Assembly (NCBI GenBank): GCA_945873095.1
Contig: CAMCBU010000001.1
Span: 62,001 to 126,000 of the forward strand
Source: Klebsiella pneumoniae
Lineage (GTDB): Bacteria; Pseudomonadota; Gammaproteobacteria; Steroidobacterales; Steroidobacteraceae
DNA: 64,000 nucleotides
Reading direction: 5' to 3'
Shown in pieces: positions 9,236 through 16,960 of the stretch; position 1 is the first letter of the stretch, and each line of letters opens with the position of its first letter. The translations under genes were made by a program, and so were the position numbers. Under the pieces are notes generated by a model. It did not search any database. It saw only the letters and a list, made by a program, of their open reading frames with translations, and was not told where the DNA came from.

Positions 9236-9263
9236 AAAATGCGAAAGAATAAATGCAAAAGAA
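9236..9263 (-). repeat. Two adjacent 14-base direct repeats upstream of the amidohydrolase
   Basis: On the minus strand, TTCTTTTGCATTTA (9250-9263) is followed immediately by TTCTTTCGCATTTT (9236-9249), 11 of 14 or more bases shared. The element sits 29-56 bases before the amidohydrolase ATG in an unusually AT-rich patch of this GC-rich window. It could be an operator for the adjacent GntR regulator or an AT-rich promoter element; both are inference. Confidence 0.4.
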
Positions 9264-9297
9264 CAAAGGCAACCTGCACAGCGAAGCAATCCAACCT

Positions 9298-10068
9298 CTA
9301 GGAGGTGTGACGCAGGTGCATGTGGTATTGGTAAGAATCGGCCCGATACAGCGCGACGACGCGCTCGACGGGTCGCTCACGCTCGTCGAACACGGTGCGC
9401 GTGATGCGCAGCAAGGGCGCGCCGAGTTCGATCTCCAAGGCGCGCGCCGCCTCCACACTCGCGAGCGTGGCGCCGATGTATTGATCGGCGTGCGCAACGC
9501 GCACACCCACTTTACCGAGTAACTCGAACATCGGTTGCTTGGCCATCTCCTCCGGCGTCACCTTACGTGCGATATCGAGCGGCACGTAAGTCGTGATCAA
9601 ACCGAGCGGCACACCCTGATGGGTTCGAACATGCGTCGCACGTTGCACAAGCCCACCGGGTTCGATGCACAGTGCCGCACGAGTCTCCTCATCGGGTTCG
9701 AGATCGAGCACTTGCAGATCCCGCACGTCGGTGACGGCGGCGAAGCTCGCCACCTGACTGCGCACTTCCTCGATATCGAGCGAGGCTGCGGTGCGCGAGG
9801 CGGACAACTGCACGAAGGTGCCGCGTCCCTGCTGGCGGACGAGCCAACCCTCACGCGCCAAATGATCTATCGCCTTGCGAACGGTGATGCGCGATACATC
9901 GAACAGCTGGCACAACTGTGGCTCGGTCGGAATCTGATCGCCCGGTTTGTATGTGCCATCGCGCACCCAAGTTCGCAGCGTGACGTAAACCTGGTGGTAA
10001 CGCGGAGTCGCCATCGAGCGCACCGCCTCTGCCGTCGAAGACTTCGATTTCACGATATGCAACGCCAT
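9298..10068 (-). CDS. GntR-family regulator, HutC subfamily (UTRA domain)
   Basis: 256 residues. Residues about 20-90 form the GntR winged helix: PRYHQVYVTLRTWVRDGTYKPGDQIPTE, then LFDVSRITVRKAIDHLAREGWL and the wing VRQQGRGTFV. The rest is a UTRA effector domain (PMFELLGKVGVRVAHADQYIGATLASVEAARALEIELGAPLLRITRTVFDERERPVERVVALYRADSYQYHMHL pattern, cited by its parts: LLRITRTVFDERERPVE and YRADSYQYHM). UTRA regulators usually repress catabolic genes until a pathway intermediate binds. It lies one base after the SDR stop and 90 bases before the amidohydrolase, so it belongs to the same minus-strand run. No ligand can be named. Confidence 0.93.
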   Translation of the reverse strand: MALHIVKSKSSTAEAVRSMATPRYHQVYVTLRTWVRDGTYKPGDQIPTEPQLCQLFDVSRITVRKAIDHLAREGWLVRQQGRGTFVQLSASRTAASLDIEEVRSQVASFAAVTDVRDLQVLDLEPDEETRAALCIEPGGLVQRATHVRTHQGVPLGLITTYVPLDIARKVTPEEMAKQPMFELLGKVGVRVAHADQYIGATLASVEAARALEIELGAPLLRITRTVFDERERPVERVVALYRADSYQYHMHLRHTS

Positions 10069-10069
10069 C

Positions 10070-10810
10070 TCAATCGAGGAGCAGTCCGCCAGAGAGATTC
10101 ATGACGGTCCCGGTGACGAAGGATGCCGCAGGACTGGTCAGATAGTCGATGGCATGCGCCACATCTTTCGGATCACCGATCCGCCCGAGCGGCACGCTCG
10201 CTTGCAGGGCCGCGAGTACCTCGCTCGAGAACCGACCGGTGACCATCGGCGTATCGATCGGTCCGGGCGCGAGACAATTGACCCGAATCCCATCGGGCGC
10301 CCACTCCTTGGCGAGATAGCGGGTGAGATTGATCAAACCCGCCTTGGCCACGGCATACGCCGGACCCGAAAGCGCGCTGCCCCCGTTCAGACCATTGGTG
10401 GACGCCGTGAGCACCAACGAGCCCCGGGTGGCCGCGAGCGGCGCGTACGCCGCCTTCGCGAGCAGGAAAGCCGAAGTCAGGTTGGTATCGATGACGTGCT
10501 GCCACTGCTCGCGCGTGACCGACGTCAACGGCCCGGCACCGGCACAGCCTGCCAGATGAATGACATGATCGAGACGCCCCCACTCGCCGAGCACACGCTC
10601 GATGCAGGCGGCGATTGCCGCCTCGTCCGTGACATCCATGCTCATCACACCGACCGGTGCACCGCAGGGAATCTCGGCGAGTGCCCGATCTGCGGCGAAA
10701 ACTCGCATACCGCGCTCACGCAATTTGACGACGGCCGCGCGACCGAGACCGCCGGCTGCCCCCGTCACGAGCGCCACCGGCGAGCCGGGAACGACAGACT
10801 TCGATGTCAT
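10070..10810 (-). CDS. Short-chain dehydrogenase/reductase
   Basis: 246 residues, typical SDR size. The cofactor motif is TGAAGGLGRAAVVKLRERG near residue 17. The catalytic residues are the Ser of TASTNGLNGG and Tyr/Lys of AYAVAKAGL, followed by NLTRYLAKEWAPDGIRVNCLAPGPIDTPM. The end VTGTVMNLSGGLLLD is family-standard. It oxidises an alcohol or reduces a ketone with NAD(P)H in the cytoplasm. The ATG overlaps the stop of a tiny repeat-containing frame (10807-10854), so translation may be coupled to it. The GntR gene follows directly. Confidence 0.93.
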   Translation of the reverse strand: MTSKSVVPGSPVALVTGAAGGLGRAAVVKLRERGMRVFAADRALAEIPCGAPVGVMSMDVTDEAAIAACIERVLGEWGRLDHVIHLAGCAGAGPLTSVTREQWQHVIDTNLTSAFLLAKAAYAPLAATRGSLVLTASTNGLNGGSALSGPAYAVAKAGLINLTRYLAKEWAPDGIRVNCLAPGPIDTPMVTGRFSSEVLAALQASVPLGRIGDPKDVAHAIDYLTSPAASFVTGTVMNLSGGLLLD

Positions 10811-10854
10811 TGAGAGGCAGCCATCTCAGTATGATTCATCTCAGTAGGGTTCAT
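10807..10854 (-). CDS. Possible 15-codon peptide, translationally overlapping the SDR gene
   Basis: On the minus strand an ATG at 10854 opens MNPTEMNHTEMAASQ and stops at a TGA that overlaps the SDR ATG (ATGA). The same frame is the direct continuation of the upstream diiron-protein gene past its TGA, reading LGLDPTEMNPTEMNHTEM. The peptide is built from the 15-base tandem repeat described below. It could be a coupling leader for SDR translation, or the remnant of a longer tail of the upstream protein. Without comparison to relatives it may also be chance. Confidence 0.3.
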   Translation of the reverse strand: MNPTEMNHTEMAASQ

Positions 10855-10866
10855 CTCGGTAGGATC
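10822..10866 (-). repeat. Three tandem 15-base repeats
   Basis: On the minus strand three consecutive copies read GATCCTACCGAGATG, AACCCTACTGAGATG and AATCATACTGAGATG. They fill most of the 65 bases between the diiron-protein stop and the SDR start. Each repeat ends in GAGATG and the unit length is a multiple of three, so the frame is preserved and encodes a (N/D)(P/H)TEM pentapeptide. Confidence 0.85.
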
Positions 10867-10875
10867 AAGGCCGAG

Positions 10876-11592
10876 TCAGGCCGCCCTGCGCGAGAGCACG
10901 CTCGCATGGATACCATCGAGCATGGAGTAGCGCATCTCGGCCGAAGCACGCACTGCGGCGATCGCGCGAGTCTGGATCTCCGCTGTGGTGGCGTAACGCG
11001 CCGTCAACTCGAGACCGATGTGAGCGTGCTCGGTGTCGCCTTCGATGTGGACGTGGAAGAACTCCATGTCATCTTCCGTAAAGCCCATCTTGCGCATCGC
11101 CTCGACGTACTTCGGATACAGCGTCGGCAGTTGACCCTCGAGCGCAACCATGATGCCCGCACAGGATTCGCTCAGGTGACGGATGCTCGAGAGCTCCCAG
11201 ATCCACGCGCGCATGGCGCGAGTCGTCGGCAAAATCTCACCGTTATCCTCGGCGCGCAGAATGCGCTCATCACCGACACCGCAGGCGCGCGCGAACTTGC
11301 GCAGCAAGTCCGGGTGACGCTTCTCTGGACAAGCAGGCATCTCCTCGCCTAGCAAATTCTCAAGCAGGTGTTGACGGGCATCGAGATCGGGCAGTCGGGC
11401 ATACAACTGCGCGAACTGCTGCGGTATGGGATCGATGTAGTAGAAATGCTGGATCGCCCATTCGCCGAGCTGTACGCGCGAAAGCTCGCCGGCCGCCCAC
11501 GCTCGACTGAACGCATGGCCACCGCCGTGCTTCGGCAAGCGTGCCGCTTCCAGACTCGCAAAAAATTCGGTTTGATTCATCAACTTTGACAT
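10876..11592 (-). CDS. Haem-oxygenase-like diiron protein (CADD/TenA/PqqC superfamily)
   Basis: 238 residues from the ATG at 11592 (another ATG lies at 11598; upstream GGAGTGGA serves as ribosome site). The all-helical fold is indicated by length and by segments such as YYIDPIPQQFAQLYARLPD and NLLGEEMPACPEKRHPDLL. Near the end, His182-x3-Asp186-x2-His189 reproduces the HxxxDxxH iron motif of CADD-type diiron oxygenases; Glu152 (ALEGQLPTLYP), His93 and Glu83 or Glu84 are the remaining ligand candidates. Members of this group decarboxylate, cleave or oxygenate small molecules. It is not TenA or PqqC proper, as thiamine and PQQ genes are absent. It sits between ubiD-like and SDR genes on the same strand. 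Confidence 0.8.
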   Translation of the reverse strand: MSKLMNQTEFFASLEAARLPKHGGGHAFSRAWAAGELSRVQLGEWAIQHFYYIDPIPQQFAQLYARLPDLDARQHLLENLLGEEMPACPEKRHPDLLRKFARACGVGDERILRAEDNGEILPTTRAMRAWIWELSSIRHLSESCAGIMVALEGQLPTLYPKYVEAMRKMGFTEDDMEFFHVHIEGDTEHAHIGLELTARYATTAEIQTRAIAAVRASAEMRYSMLDGIHASVLSRRAA

Positions 11593-11638
11593 CGTCATTC
11601 CACTCCAACCAGATACGTGTTCATTGCAAATCATCGGC

Positions 11639-13036
11639 TCAAATCATCGGCCAGCGACTCGCATCGCTGCCCGACAACCAATCAGCCACTTTTCGTCGCA
11701 CCTCGTGCGGCACCGTCGCCACCACCGGATAGTTCGGGGTACGCGTCGCATCGATACCAGCCTTCGCTGTCGTCGCGACACCCTCGGGCAGCACAGGATC
11801 AAGCGATGACCCTGATAGACCCTCGACCGTGATCACATCGCGCGACCACAGCACGCGCGTCGCGAGCGCCCAGAGCATCGCATCGGGCGAGAACAGATCG
11901 ACGTCCTCTTCGACCGCGACGACCGTTTTGACGCGCCGATAAGCCAAGGCCGCCAGCAAGGCGTCGCGCACTTCGCCCGGCCCCGGATTCTTGAATTGAA
12001 GATACGCGTGGAAGCGTCGGCCCTCGGTCGGTACGTGCACGTTGACGAGCGCCGGCGCCACGGCTTTGACGAGCGAGTACAACTTACCCTCCATCGCCAT
12101 GTTGTCCGGCACCAGCATGTCGGTGAGACCCGATGCGTAGTCGTGATAGATCGCATGCTCGCGTCGCGTGATGCACTCGACATCGACCAACGGCGCCGTG
12201 ACTTCGCCGCCAAGGTAACCCGTGTATTCACCAAACGGACCATCGGGCGACACTTTGCCGGGTCGCGCCCAACCCTCGATGACGATCTCGGCATCGGCAG
12301 GCACCATGATGCGCTCGCCGTGCAGCACCGAGGGCACGAGGCGCAAGGGAGCACCGAGCACGCCGCCCGCTGCCTCCCAGTGACTTTCCGGGTATTTGAG
12401 TTTCGCTTGGGTGCCGAGCAAAACCGCCGGGTGATGCCCGATCCAAAATGCCACGGGACAAGCCTCGCCACGCGTATGAAACTTGCGCAGGTTGCGAGCG
12501 TTGTGGCTTGCCGGATACGGAAACCACGTCATCTGCCGCGCGGACTTCACCCAGCAACGCTGGATCGCCGTGTTGTCGATGCCGGAGTCCGGATCGAAGG
12601 TCGTGGCGTGTGCCGCGGTGAGATAGGGACCCGGCTCCGACTCGTGCTGAGTCAACACCGGCAACTCGAACAGACTCGCCTGCTCGCCACGCACCACGCG
12701 TTGTTGAACGGGAGCGTCTTCGCGCGAGACGATTACGGGCGCGATACCCGCTTGCGTGCGTGATGCAAACCACTGCGCGGTATGTCGATGATCCGCGATG
12801 CCGAGCGCACGTGCCGTGAGTTCACGACTCGCGGTCAAATTGGTCACGACCGACACATCACTGCGATCGCCCGCGAGGTTTCGCACCCCCTTGGTGTGCA
12901 GGATGGGATACTGATGTCGCTCATCGAGCAGGTGTTGCAACGCCGTGAGCTCGTGGACAAGCGCGACCTCGCCCGGTAACTCCCAGACGGACTCGCTGTG
13001 CTCGGTGAGGAATTGACGAAGATCGGCCACGTGCAA
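11639..13036 (-). CDS. UbiD-family prenyl-FMN-dependent (de)carboxylase
   Basis: 465 residues. The family landmarks are present: PVITR-like start segment DLRQFLTEHSESVWELPGEV, ALGIADHRHTAQWFASR, DNTAIQRCWVKSARQM, CPVAFWIGHHPAVLLG, VPADAEIVIEGWARPG, DGPFGEYTGYLGGEV and YHDYASGLTDMLVPDN. These belong to enzymes that add or remove CO2 on aromatic, heteroaromatic or unsaturated acids using prenylated FMN. There is no ATG at the start: either TTG at 13036 or GTG at 13030. No ubiX-type prenyltransferase gene is in the window, so cofactor must come from elsewhere. The function in ubiquinone synthesis is unlikely here given the catabolic neighbours. Confidence 0.88.
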   Translation of the reverse strand: MHVADLRQFLTEHSESVWELPGEVALVHELTALQHLLDERHQYPILHTKGVRNLAGDRSDVSVVTNLTASRELTARALGIADHRHTAQWFASRTQAGIAPVIVSREDAPVQQRVVRGEQASLFELPVLTQHESEPGPYLTAAHATTFDPDSGIDNTAIQRCWVKSARQMTWFPYPASHNARNLRKFHTRGEACPVAFWIGHHPAVLLGTQAKLKYPESHWEAAGGVLGAPLRLVPSVLHGERIMVPADAEIVIEGWARPGKVSPDGPFGEYTGYLGGEVTAPLVDVECITRREHAIYHDYASGLTDMLVPDNMAMEGKLYSLVKAVAPALVNVHVPTEGRRFHAYLQFKNPGPGEVRDALLAALAYRRVKTVVAVEEDVDLFSPDAMLWALATRVLWSRDVITVEGLSGSSLDPVLPEGVATTAKAGIDATRTPNYPVVATVPHEVRRKVADWLSGSDASRWPMI

Positions 13037-13047
13037 ACCGGTGGTTT
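13035..13047. promoter_or_regulatory. Palindrome AAACC-GGT-GGTTT at the ubiD-like start
   Basis: The 85-base divergent region between the UbiD-type gene and the methyltransferase gene has a perfect inverted repeat, AAACCGGTGGTTT, touching the TTG start codon of the former. A TATAGT box (13055-13060) lies next to it, reading toward the methyltransferase. The arrangement suits a shared operator for both directions; the binding protein is unknown, the GntR regulator in the run being a candidate. Confidence 0.4.
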
Positions 13048-13121
13048 AAGTCGTTATAGTCACATGATGACAGGTCGTCTGCCGAATCGGTAGCAGCCTA
13101 CAGTAGGTAAGGAGCCACACC

Positions 13122-14246
13122 ATGGTCAGAAGCGTCACACACGACATGCTGCCGCAGGCCACTGCCGACGAGGTCGCGCGCCAACAGTTCATCGTCGCGC
13201 TCAAGCAAGGGCTCAATCGAGGTCTGCGCAGCAGCCAAGGCGATTTGTTCGATTGCGTCGTCGCCCCTGCCTACACCGCCGAGCACGGTCATCCGCCCCG
13301 CCAACGCGAGGAAATCCGTGCTGCGATGCAGGCCGAGCCGGCCTACCAGACGTGGTCCGCCCTCGCCCGCGCCGCACAAGAGCAGATGTGGGTCGCCGTC
13401 GGCGATAGCGTCTTTCGCGATCGATTCCGCATGGCCCGCCGCGCGGCCGAACTCGATGAGTCACCACAGCGCTTAGGCTCGCTGACACTGAATCCCGAGT
13501 TCGAACCGCCCCGCGGTGTCACCGCCGTTGATATCCATCTACAAACCGGCGGCTATGCGCTCGATCTCGGTGGTTACGACTGCTCGGCCGGCGCGTTGTA
13601 CGAGGTGGGTGGCAATCTCTACGCCTTCGGCCAAGGCATCAGCCGGACGGATAGCAAGTCTGCCCACGTACAGCGTTTCATCGCAGAGCGCTTTCCGAGG
13701 CTGCAACCGCAACGCATCTTGGATATGGGTTGCTCGGCAGGCTCAGCGAGCGTGCCTTATGCACTCGCCTTTCCCGAGGCCGAGGTGCACGCGATCGATG
13801 TGGGTGCGGGCATGCTGCGCTATGCGCATGCGCGCGCCGAGGCACTCGGTGCGGCCGTGCACTTCCATCAAATGGATGTCGCAGCAACGAGCTTCCCCGA
13901 TCATTACTTTGATCTGATCGTGTCGCACAACGTGATGCACGAGATTTCGGACGCGACACGACGCGGCATGTTCCGCGAGAGCCATCGCTTGCTGCGCTCG
14001 GGTGGCGTTTGCATCCATCAAGACGTACCACTGCGTTTCGGCAGCTTGTCGGAGTTCAAAAAATTCGAACTCTCCTGGGATACGCGGCACAACAACGAGC
14101 CGTACTGGGAGGTCTACGCGAACTGTGACCCGCAACCCGAACTCGAAGCGGCCGGTTTCGCCCACGATTGCATTCACGTCGGAAGCCTGTCGGCCGCAGC
14201 CGGCTCGCTACCGTGGTTCGTTGCCTGCGGATGGAATCTAGCATGA
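13122..14246 (+). CDS. Class I SAM-dependent methyltransferase with N-terminal accessory domain
   Basis: 374 residues. The C-terminal half is a class I methyltransferase: motif I LDMGCSAGSASVPYALAFP near residue 205, acidic residue in VHAIDVGAGMLRYA, motif IV YFDLIVSHNVMHEI and ESHRLLRSGGVCIHQD. The first ~130 residues form a separate helical region of unknown role that may recognise the substrate. A clear GTAAGGAG ribosome site precedes the ATG. It ends in an ATGA overlap with the aldehyde dehydrogenase gene, so both enzymes are made together. It diverges from the UbiD-type gene. The substrate is unknown; an O- or C-methylation in the same pathway is inferred. Confidence 0.88.
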   Translation: MVRSVTHDMLPQATADEVARQQFIVALKQGLNRGLRSSQGDLFDCVVAPAYTAEHGHPPRQREEIRAAMQAEPAYQTWSALARAAQEQMWVAVGDSVFRDRFRMARRAAELDESPQRLGSLTLNPEFEPPRGVTAVDIHLQTGGYALDLGGYDCSAGALYEVGGNLYAFGQGISRTDSKSAHVQRFIAERFPRLQPQRILDMGCSAGSASVPYALAFPEAEVHAIDVGAGMLRYAHARAEALGAAVHFHQMDVAATSFPDHYFDLIVSHNVMHEISDATRRGMFRESHRLLRSGGVCIHQDVPLRFGSLSEFKKFELSWDTRHNNEPYWEVYANCDPQPELEAAGFAHDCIHVGSLSAAAGSLPWFVACGWNLA

Positions 14247-15748
14247 GTCTCGAGATTACCCGTCGTTTTGCCATCGTTGATACTGTCACGAGCCTGATCG
14301 ATGGCGAACGTCTGCCTGCGCGATCCGGCACCCATCGAATTCCGGTCATCAATCCGACCGATGAGCAAGTGCTCTCGCATCTGCAAGAGGCCGATGCCGC
14401 CGAGGTCGACGCTGCGGTCGTATCGGCGCGCCGCGCATTCGATCAGGGACCGTGGCCCCGGATGGACATCACCGAGCGTAACGACATTCTCTATTCGATT
14501 CGCGATCACCTGCGCAAGCACGCCGAGGAGCTCGCTTACCTCGAGTGTCTGAACACGGGCCTGCCGCTCATCAGTGTGCGTCGCCACGTCGATCGCATGG
14601 CGCGTAACTTCGAGTTTTTCGCGGAGGTCGCCAGCACCACTCACGGCGAGACCTATACGCAGAGCAAAGGCTACGTGACCTACGTCACGCGTGAGCCGCG
14701 TGGCGTCGCCGGCTGCATCGCTCCGTGGAATGCACCCTTGTCGCTTGCCTCGATGCGCGTGGCGACCTGCATCCCCTTTGGCAACACGTGCGTGCTCAAG
14801 CCCTCCGAATACACACCGCTGTCGATGCTGCGTATGGTCGAGATCTTCCACGAGGCGGGTCTGCCGCGAGGCGTCGTCAACTTGGTCAATGGTCGCGGGC
14901 AGATCACCGGCGACGCACTCGTCAACCATCCGGGTATCGATATGATCGGCTTCACCGGTGGCACGGGCACCGGTCGCGCGATCGCCGCCACCGCCGGGCG
15001 CAACCTGAAGCCCGTGGCACTCGAGCTTGGCGGCAAGTCCGCCAATATCATCTGCGATACCGCCGATGTCGAACGCGCGCTCGATGGCGCCCTCTCCGGT
15101 ATCTACGGCAATAACGGTCAAGCCTGTCTCGCCGGTTCACGCATTCTTTTGCAGCGTGGTATCGCCGATGCGTTCATCGAGCGTTTCGTGGCGCGTAGTC
15201 GAAAAATCAAGATCGGCGATCCGATGCTGCCCTCGACCGAGATCGGTCCGTTGGCCTTCGAGCAGCACATGCAGCGCGTCCTGTCGTACGTCGAGGTCGC
15301 CAAGTCCGATGGCGCGACGTTGTTGACGGGCGGGCGTCGCTCGAACGCGCACGAGCGGGGCTGGTTCATCGAACCGACGGCGGTCTTGGCGCCGCATAAC
15401 GAGGCACGCGTCTGTCAGGAAGAAATCTTTGGTCCGTTTGCGAGCTTTCTCATCTTTGATACGGTCGAAGAAGCGGTTGCCATCGCCAACGCCTCGAAGT
15501 TCGGTCTCGTGAGCTATGTCTGGACGGAAGACCTATCGACGGCGATGCGCTGTGCGCGCGATATTCGCGCTGGCACGGTGTGGGTCAACACGGCCATGAT
15601 CCGCGATCTGCGGGCGCCCTTCGGCGGCTACAAAGAATCGGGCATCGGTCGCGATGGACCGCAGGCGAGCCTCGAGTTCTTCACCGAACTGAAGGCCACC
15701 ATCATCCCGATCGATCCGGTCAAAGGGCACCGCTACGGCGCCGCTTGA
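14243..15748 (+). CDS. Aldehyde dehydrogenase (NAD(P)+)
   Basis: 501 residues from the ATG that overlaps the methyltransferase stop; ATG at 14231 is an alternative. Catalytic Glu261 lies in LELGGKSANII and catalytic Cys295 in NNGQACLAGSR. Other standard segments are IAPWNAPLSLA, KPSEYTPLSML, GFTGGTGTGRAIA and EEIFGPFASFLIFDT. The C-terminus INPVKGH-like IIPIDPVKGHRYGAA is normal. It resembles 5-carboxymethyl-2-hydroxymuconate semialdehyde and betaine aldehyde dehydrogenases, though the family is too broad to pick a substrate. It presumably oxidises the aldehyde made in the adjacent pathway. Its last 29 bases overlap the convergent VOC gene. Confidence 0.95.
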   Translation: MSLEITRRFAIVDTVTSLIDGERLPARSGTHRIPVINPTDEQVLSHLQEADAAEVDAAVVSARRAFDQGPWPRMDITERNDILYSIRDHLRKHAEELAYLECLNTGLPLISVRRHVDRMARNFEFFAEVASTTHGETYTQSKGYVTYVTREPRGVAGCIAPWNAPLSLASMRVATCIPFGNTCVLKPSEYTPLSMLRMVEIFHEAGLPRGVVNLVNGRGQITGDALVNHPGIDMIGFTGGTGTGRAIAATAGRNLKPVALELGGKSANIICDTADVERALDGALSGIYGNNGQACLAGSRILLQRGIADAFIERFVARSRKIKIGDPMLPSTEIGPLAFEQHMQRVLSYVEVAKSDGATLLTGGRRSNAHERGWFIEPTAVLAPHNEARVCQEEIFGPFASFLIFDTVEEAVAIANASKFGLVSYVWTEDLSTAMRCARDIRAGTVWVNTAMIRDLRAPFGGYKESGIGRDGPQASLEFFTELKATIIPIDPVKGHRYGAA

Positions 15749-16277
15749 GACCCGGAAAGCGATTGGAAATCCCGACCGAGCCACCTTTGATGTTCTGGAT
15801 GAAATTGACGAGAACGCCGTTGGGATCGCGCAGCGTCATCTCCTTCGAGAGCACACCGTGGGCTGCGATCTCGAGCAGCGTCGGCGGACAGAGCACGGGC
15901 AAGCGCAGTGCGCGCGCGCCACGATAGATGCGATCGACATCAGGACTGTGGAAGACGAGACACGCTTCGCCTTGGTTGGCGCGGCTCGGGTCACGATGCC
16001 GATCGATCGGGGGTGAGGGCCGCTTGAGTTCGAACAAGCCCACCATGCCCCAATCAACGTCCTCCGATTGCAGGATGATCCAACGCGTGGTGCACGGTGG
16101 CGCGCCGAGCAATTGGTACAACTCGGGCAGTTCCTTGCCCGCTTCGCCTGAAATCCAGACTCTGAGTCCGAGCAGATCGCGCCAAAAGCGCAGACTGCGC
16201 TCCATGTTCTTCACGATGATGGCCGTTCGCTTCAGCGGCGTGACGAGCGGAACTCGAGAACGACGAACTTGTTTCAT
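15720..16277 (-). CDS. VOC-superfamily (glyoxalase/dioxygenase fold) protein
   Basis: 185 residues from the ATG at 16277, preceded by GGAGAGGGTC. Two betaalphabetabetabeta halves are visible: LKRTAIIVKNMERSLRFWRDLLGLRVW at the start and SRANQGEACLVFHSPDVDRIYRGARALRLP followed by KEMTLRDPNGVLVNFIQ at the end. The latter is the metal-site glutamate/aspartate region of glyoxalase-fold proteins, although the canonical metal ligands are not certain. The 3' end overlaps the aldehyde dehydrogenase gene by 29 bases on the other strand. It shares a very short divergent region with the GST gene. Role could be detoxification of an aldehyde or aromatic compound. Confidence 0.82.
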   Translation of the reverse strand: MKQVRRSRVPLVTPLKRTAIIVKNMERSLRFWRDLLGLRVWISGEAGKELPELYQLLGAPPCTTRWIILQSEDVDWGMVGLFELKRPSPPIDRHRDPSRANQGEACLVFHSPDVDRIYRGARALRLPVLCPPTLLEIAAHGVLSKEMTLRDPNGVLVNFIQNIKGGSVGISNRFPGLKRRRSGAL

Positions 16278-16301
16278 GACCCTCTCCTGCAGGATGAACC
16301 C

Positions 16302-16934
16302 ATGATAGATCTGCACACGGTAGCCACCGCCAATGGCTACAAAGCCTCGATCATGCTCGAGGAAGTTGGCCTACCTTACACGGTCCGTGAATACGATCTC
16401 GTCAAGGGCGAGAACTTCACAGCCGAGTTTCTGAGCCTGAACCCGGTGGGACGACTGCCGGCCATCGTGGATCACGACGTCCAAGAAGATACGGGCGGCG
16501 AACCGCTCTGCGTCTATGGCTCAGCCGCGATCCTGCTGTATCTCGCCGAAAAAACCGACCGGTTGTTGCCGCGCACGACGCGCGCTCGCGCCAAGACCAT
16601 CGAGTGGGTGGGCATCGTCTCGGGCGATGTCGGCCCGGCCTACAGCGGCCAGTTCGTCTTCAACATCGTGGCACCGGAAAAAATTCCGTACGCCATCGAA
16701 TTTTACAACCGGCTTTGTCTGCGCATGATCGCCACGCTGGAGCAGCAACTTGCGAAGACCCGCTACCTCGTGGGCGATGAGTACACCATCGCCGACATCA
16801 TCGCTTATCCCGTTGCGGCGGTGTCGATGCTACGTTTCCCCGGCAACCTCGATGCGCACCCGAACCTCGCGCGCTGGGCCACCGAAATCGGCGCTCGTCC
16901 GGCGGTGCAACGCGGCTTGAAGGTGCCGCGCTGA
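16302..16934 (+). CDS. Glutathione S-transferase family protein
   Basis: 210 residues from the ATG at 16302 with AGGA eight bases upstream. The N-terminal thioredoxin-like domain reads TVATANGYKASIMLEEVGLPYTV and LSLNPVGRLPAIVDH, including the cis-proline (LPAI). The C-terminal helical domain contains YLVGDEYTIADIIAYPVAAVS, the N-capping box aspartate of the family. It resembles bacterial YfcG/YghU-like or theta/nu class GSTs, which reduce disulfides or conjugate electrophiles. The start lies 24 bases from the start of the divergent VOC gene. Cytoplasmic. Confidence 0.92.
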   Translation: MIDLHTVATANGYKASIMLEEVGLPYTVREYDLVKGENFTAEFLSLNPVGRLPAIVDHDVQEDTGGEPLCVYGSAAILLYLAEKTDRLLPRTTRARAKTIEWVGIVSGDVGPAYSGQFVFNIVAPEKIPYAIEFYNRLCLRMIATLEQQLAKTRYLVGDEYTIADIIAYPVAAVSMLRFPGNLDAHPNLARWATEIGARPAVQRGLKVPR

Positions 16935-16960
16935 GGCGACATCTGCCACTCACCACGACA

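Noticed and set aside
10876-11592. TenA thiaminase or PqqC identity for the diiron protein
   Set aside because: The HxxxDxxH iron motif is present and no thiamine or PQQ synthesis genes are nearby.
11639-13036. UbiD itself (ubiquinone synthesis)
   Set aside because: The gene sits in a catabolic run with no other ubi gene, so only the family is claimed.
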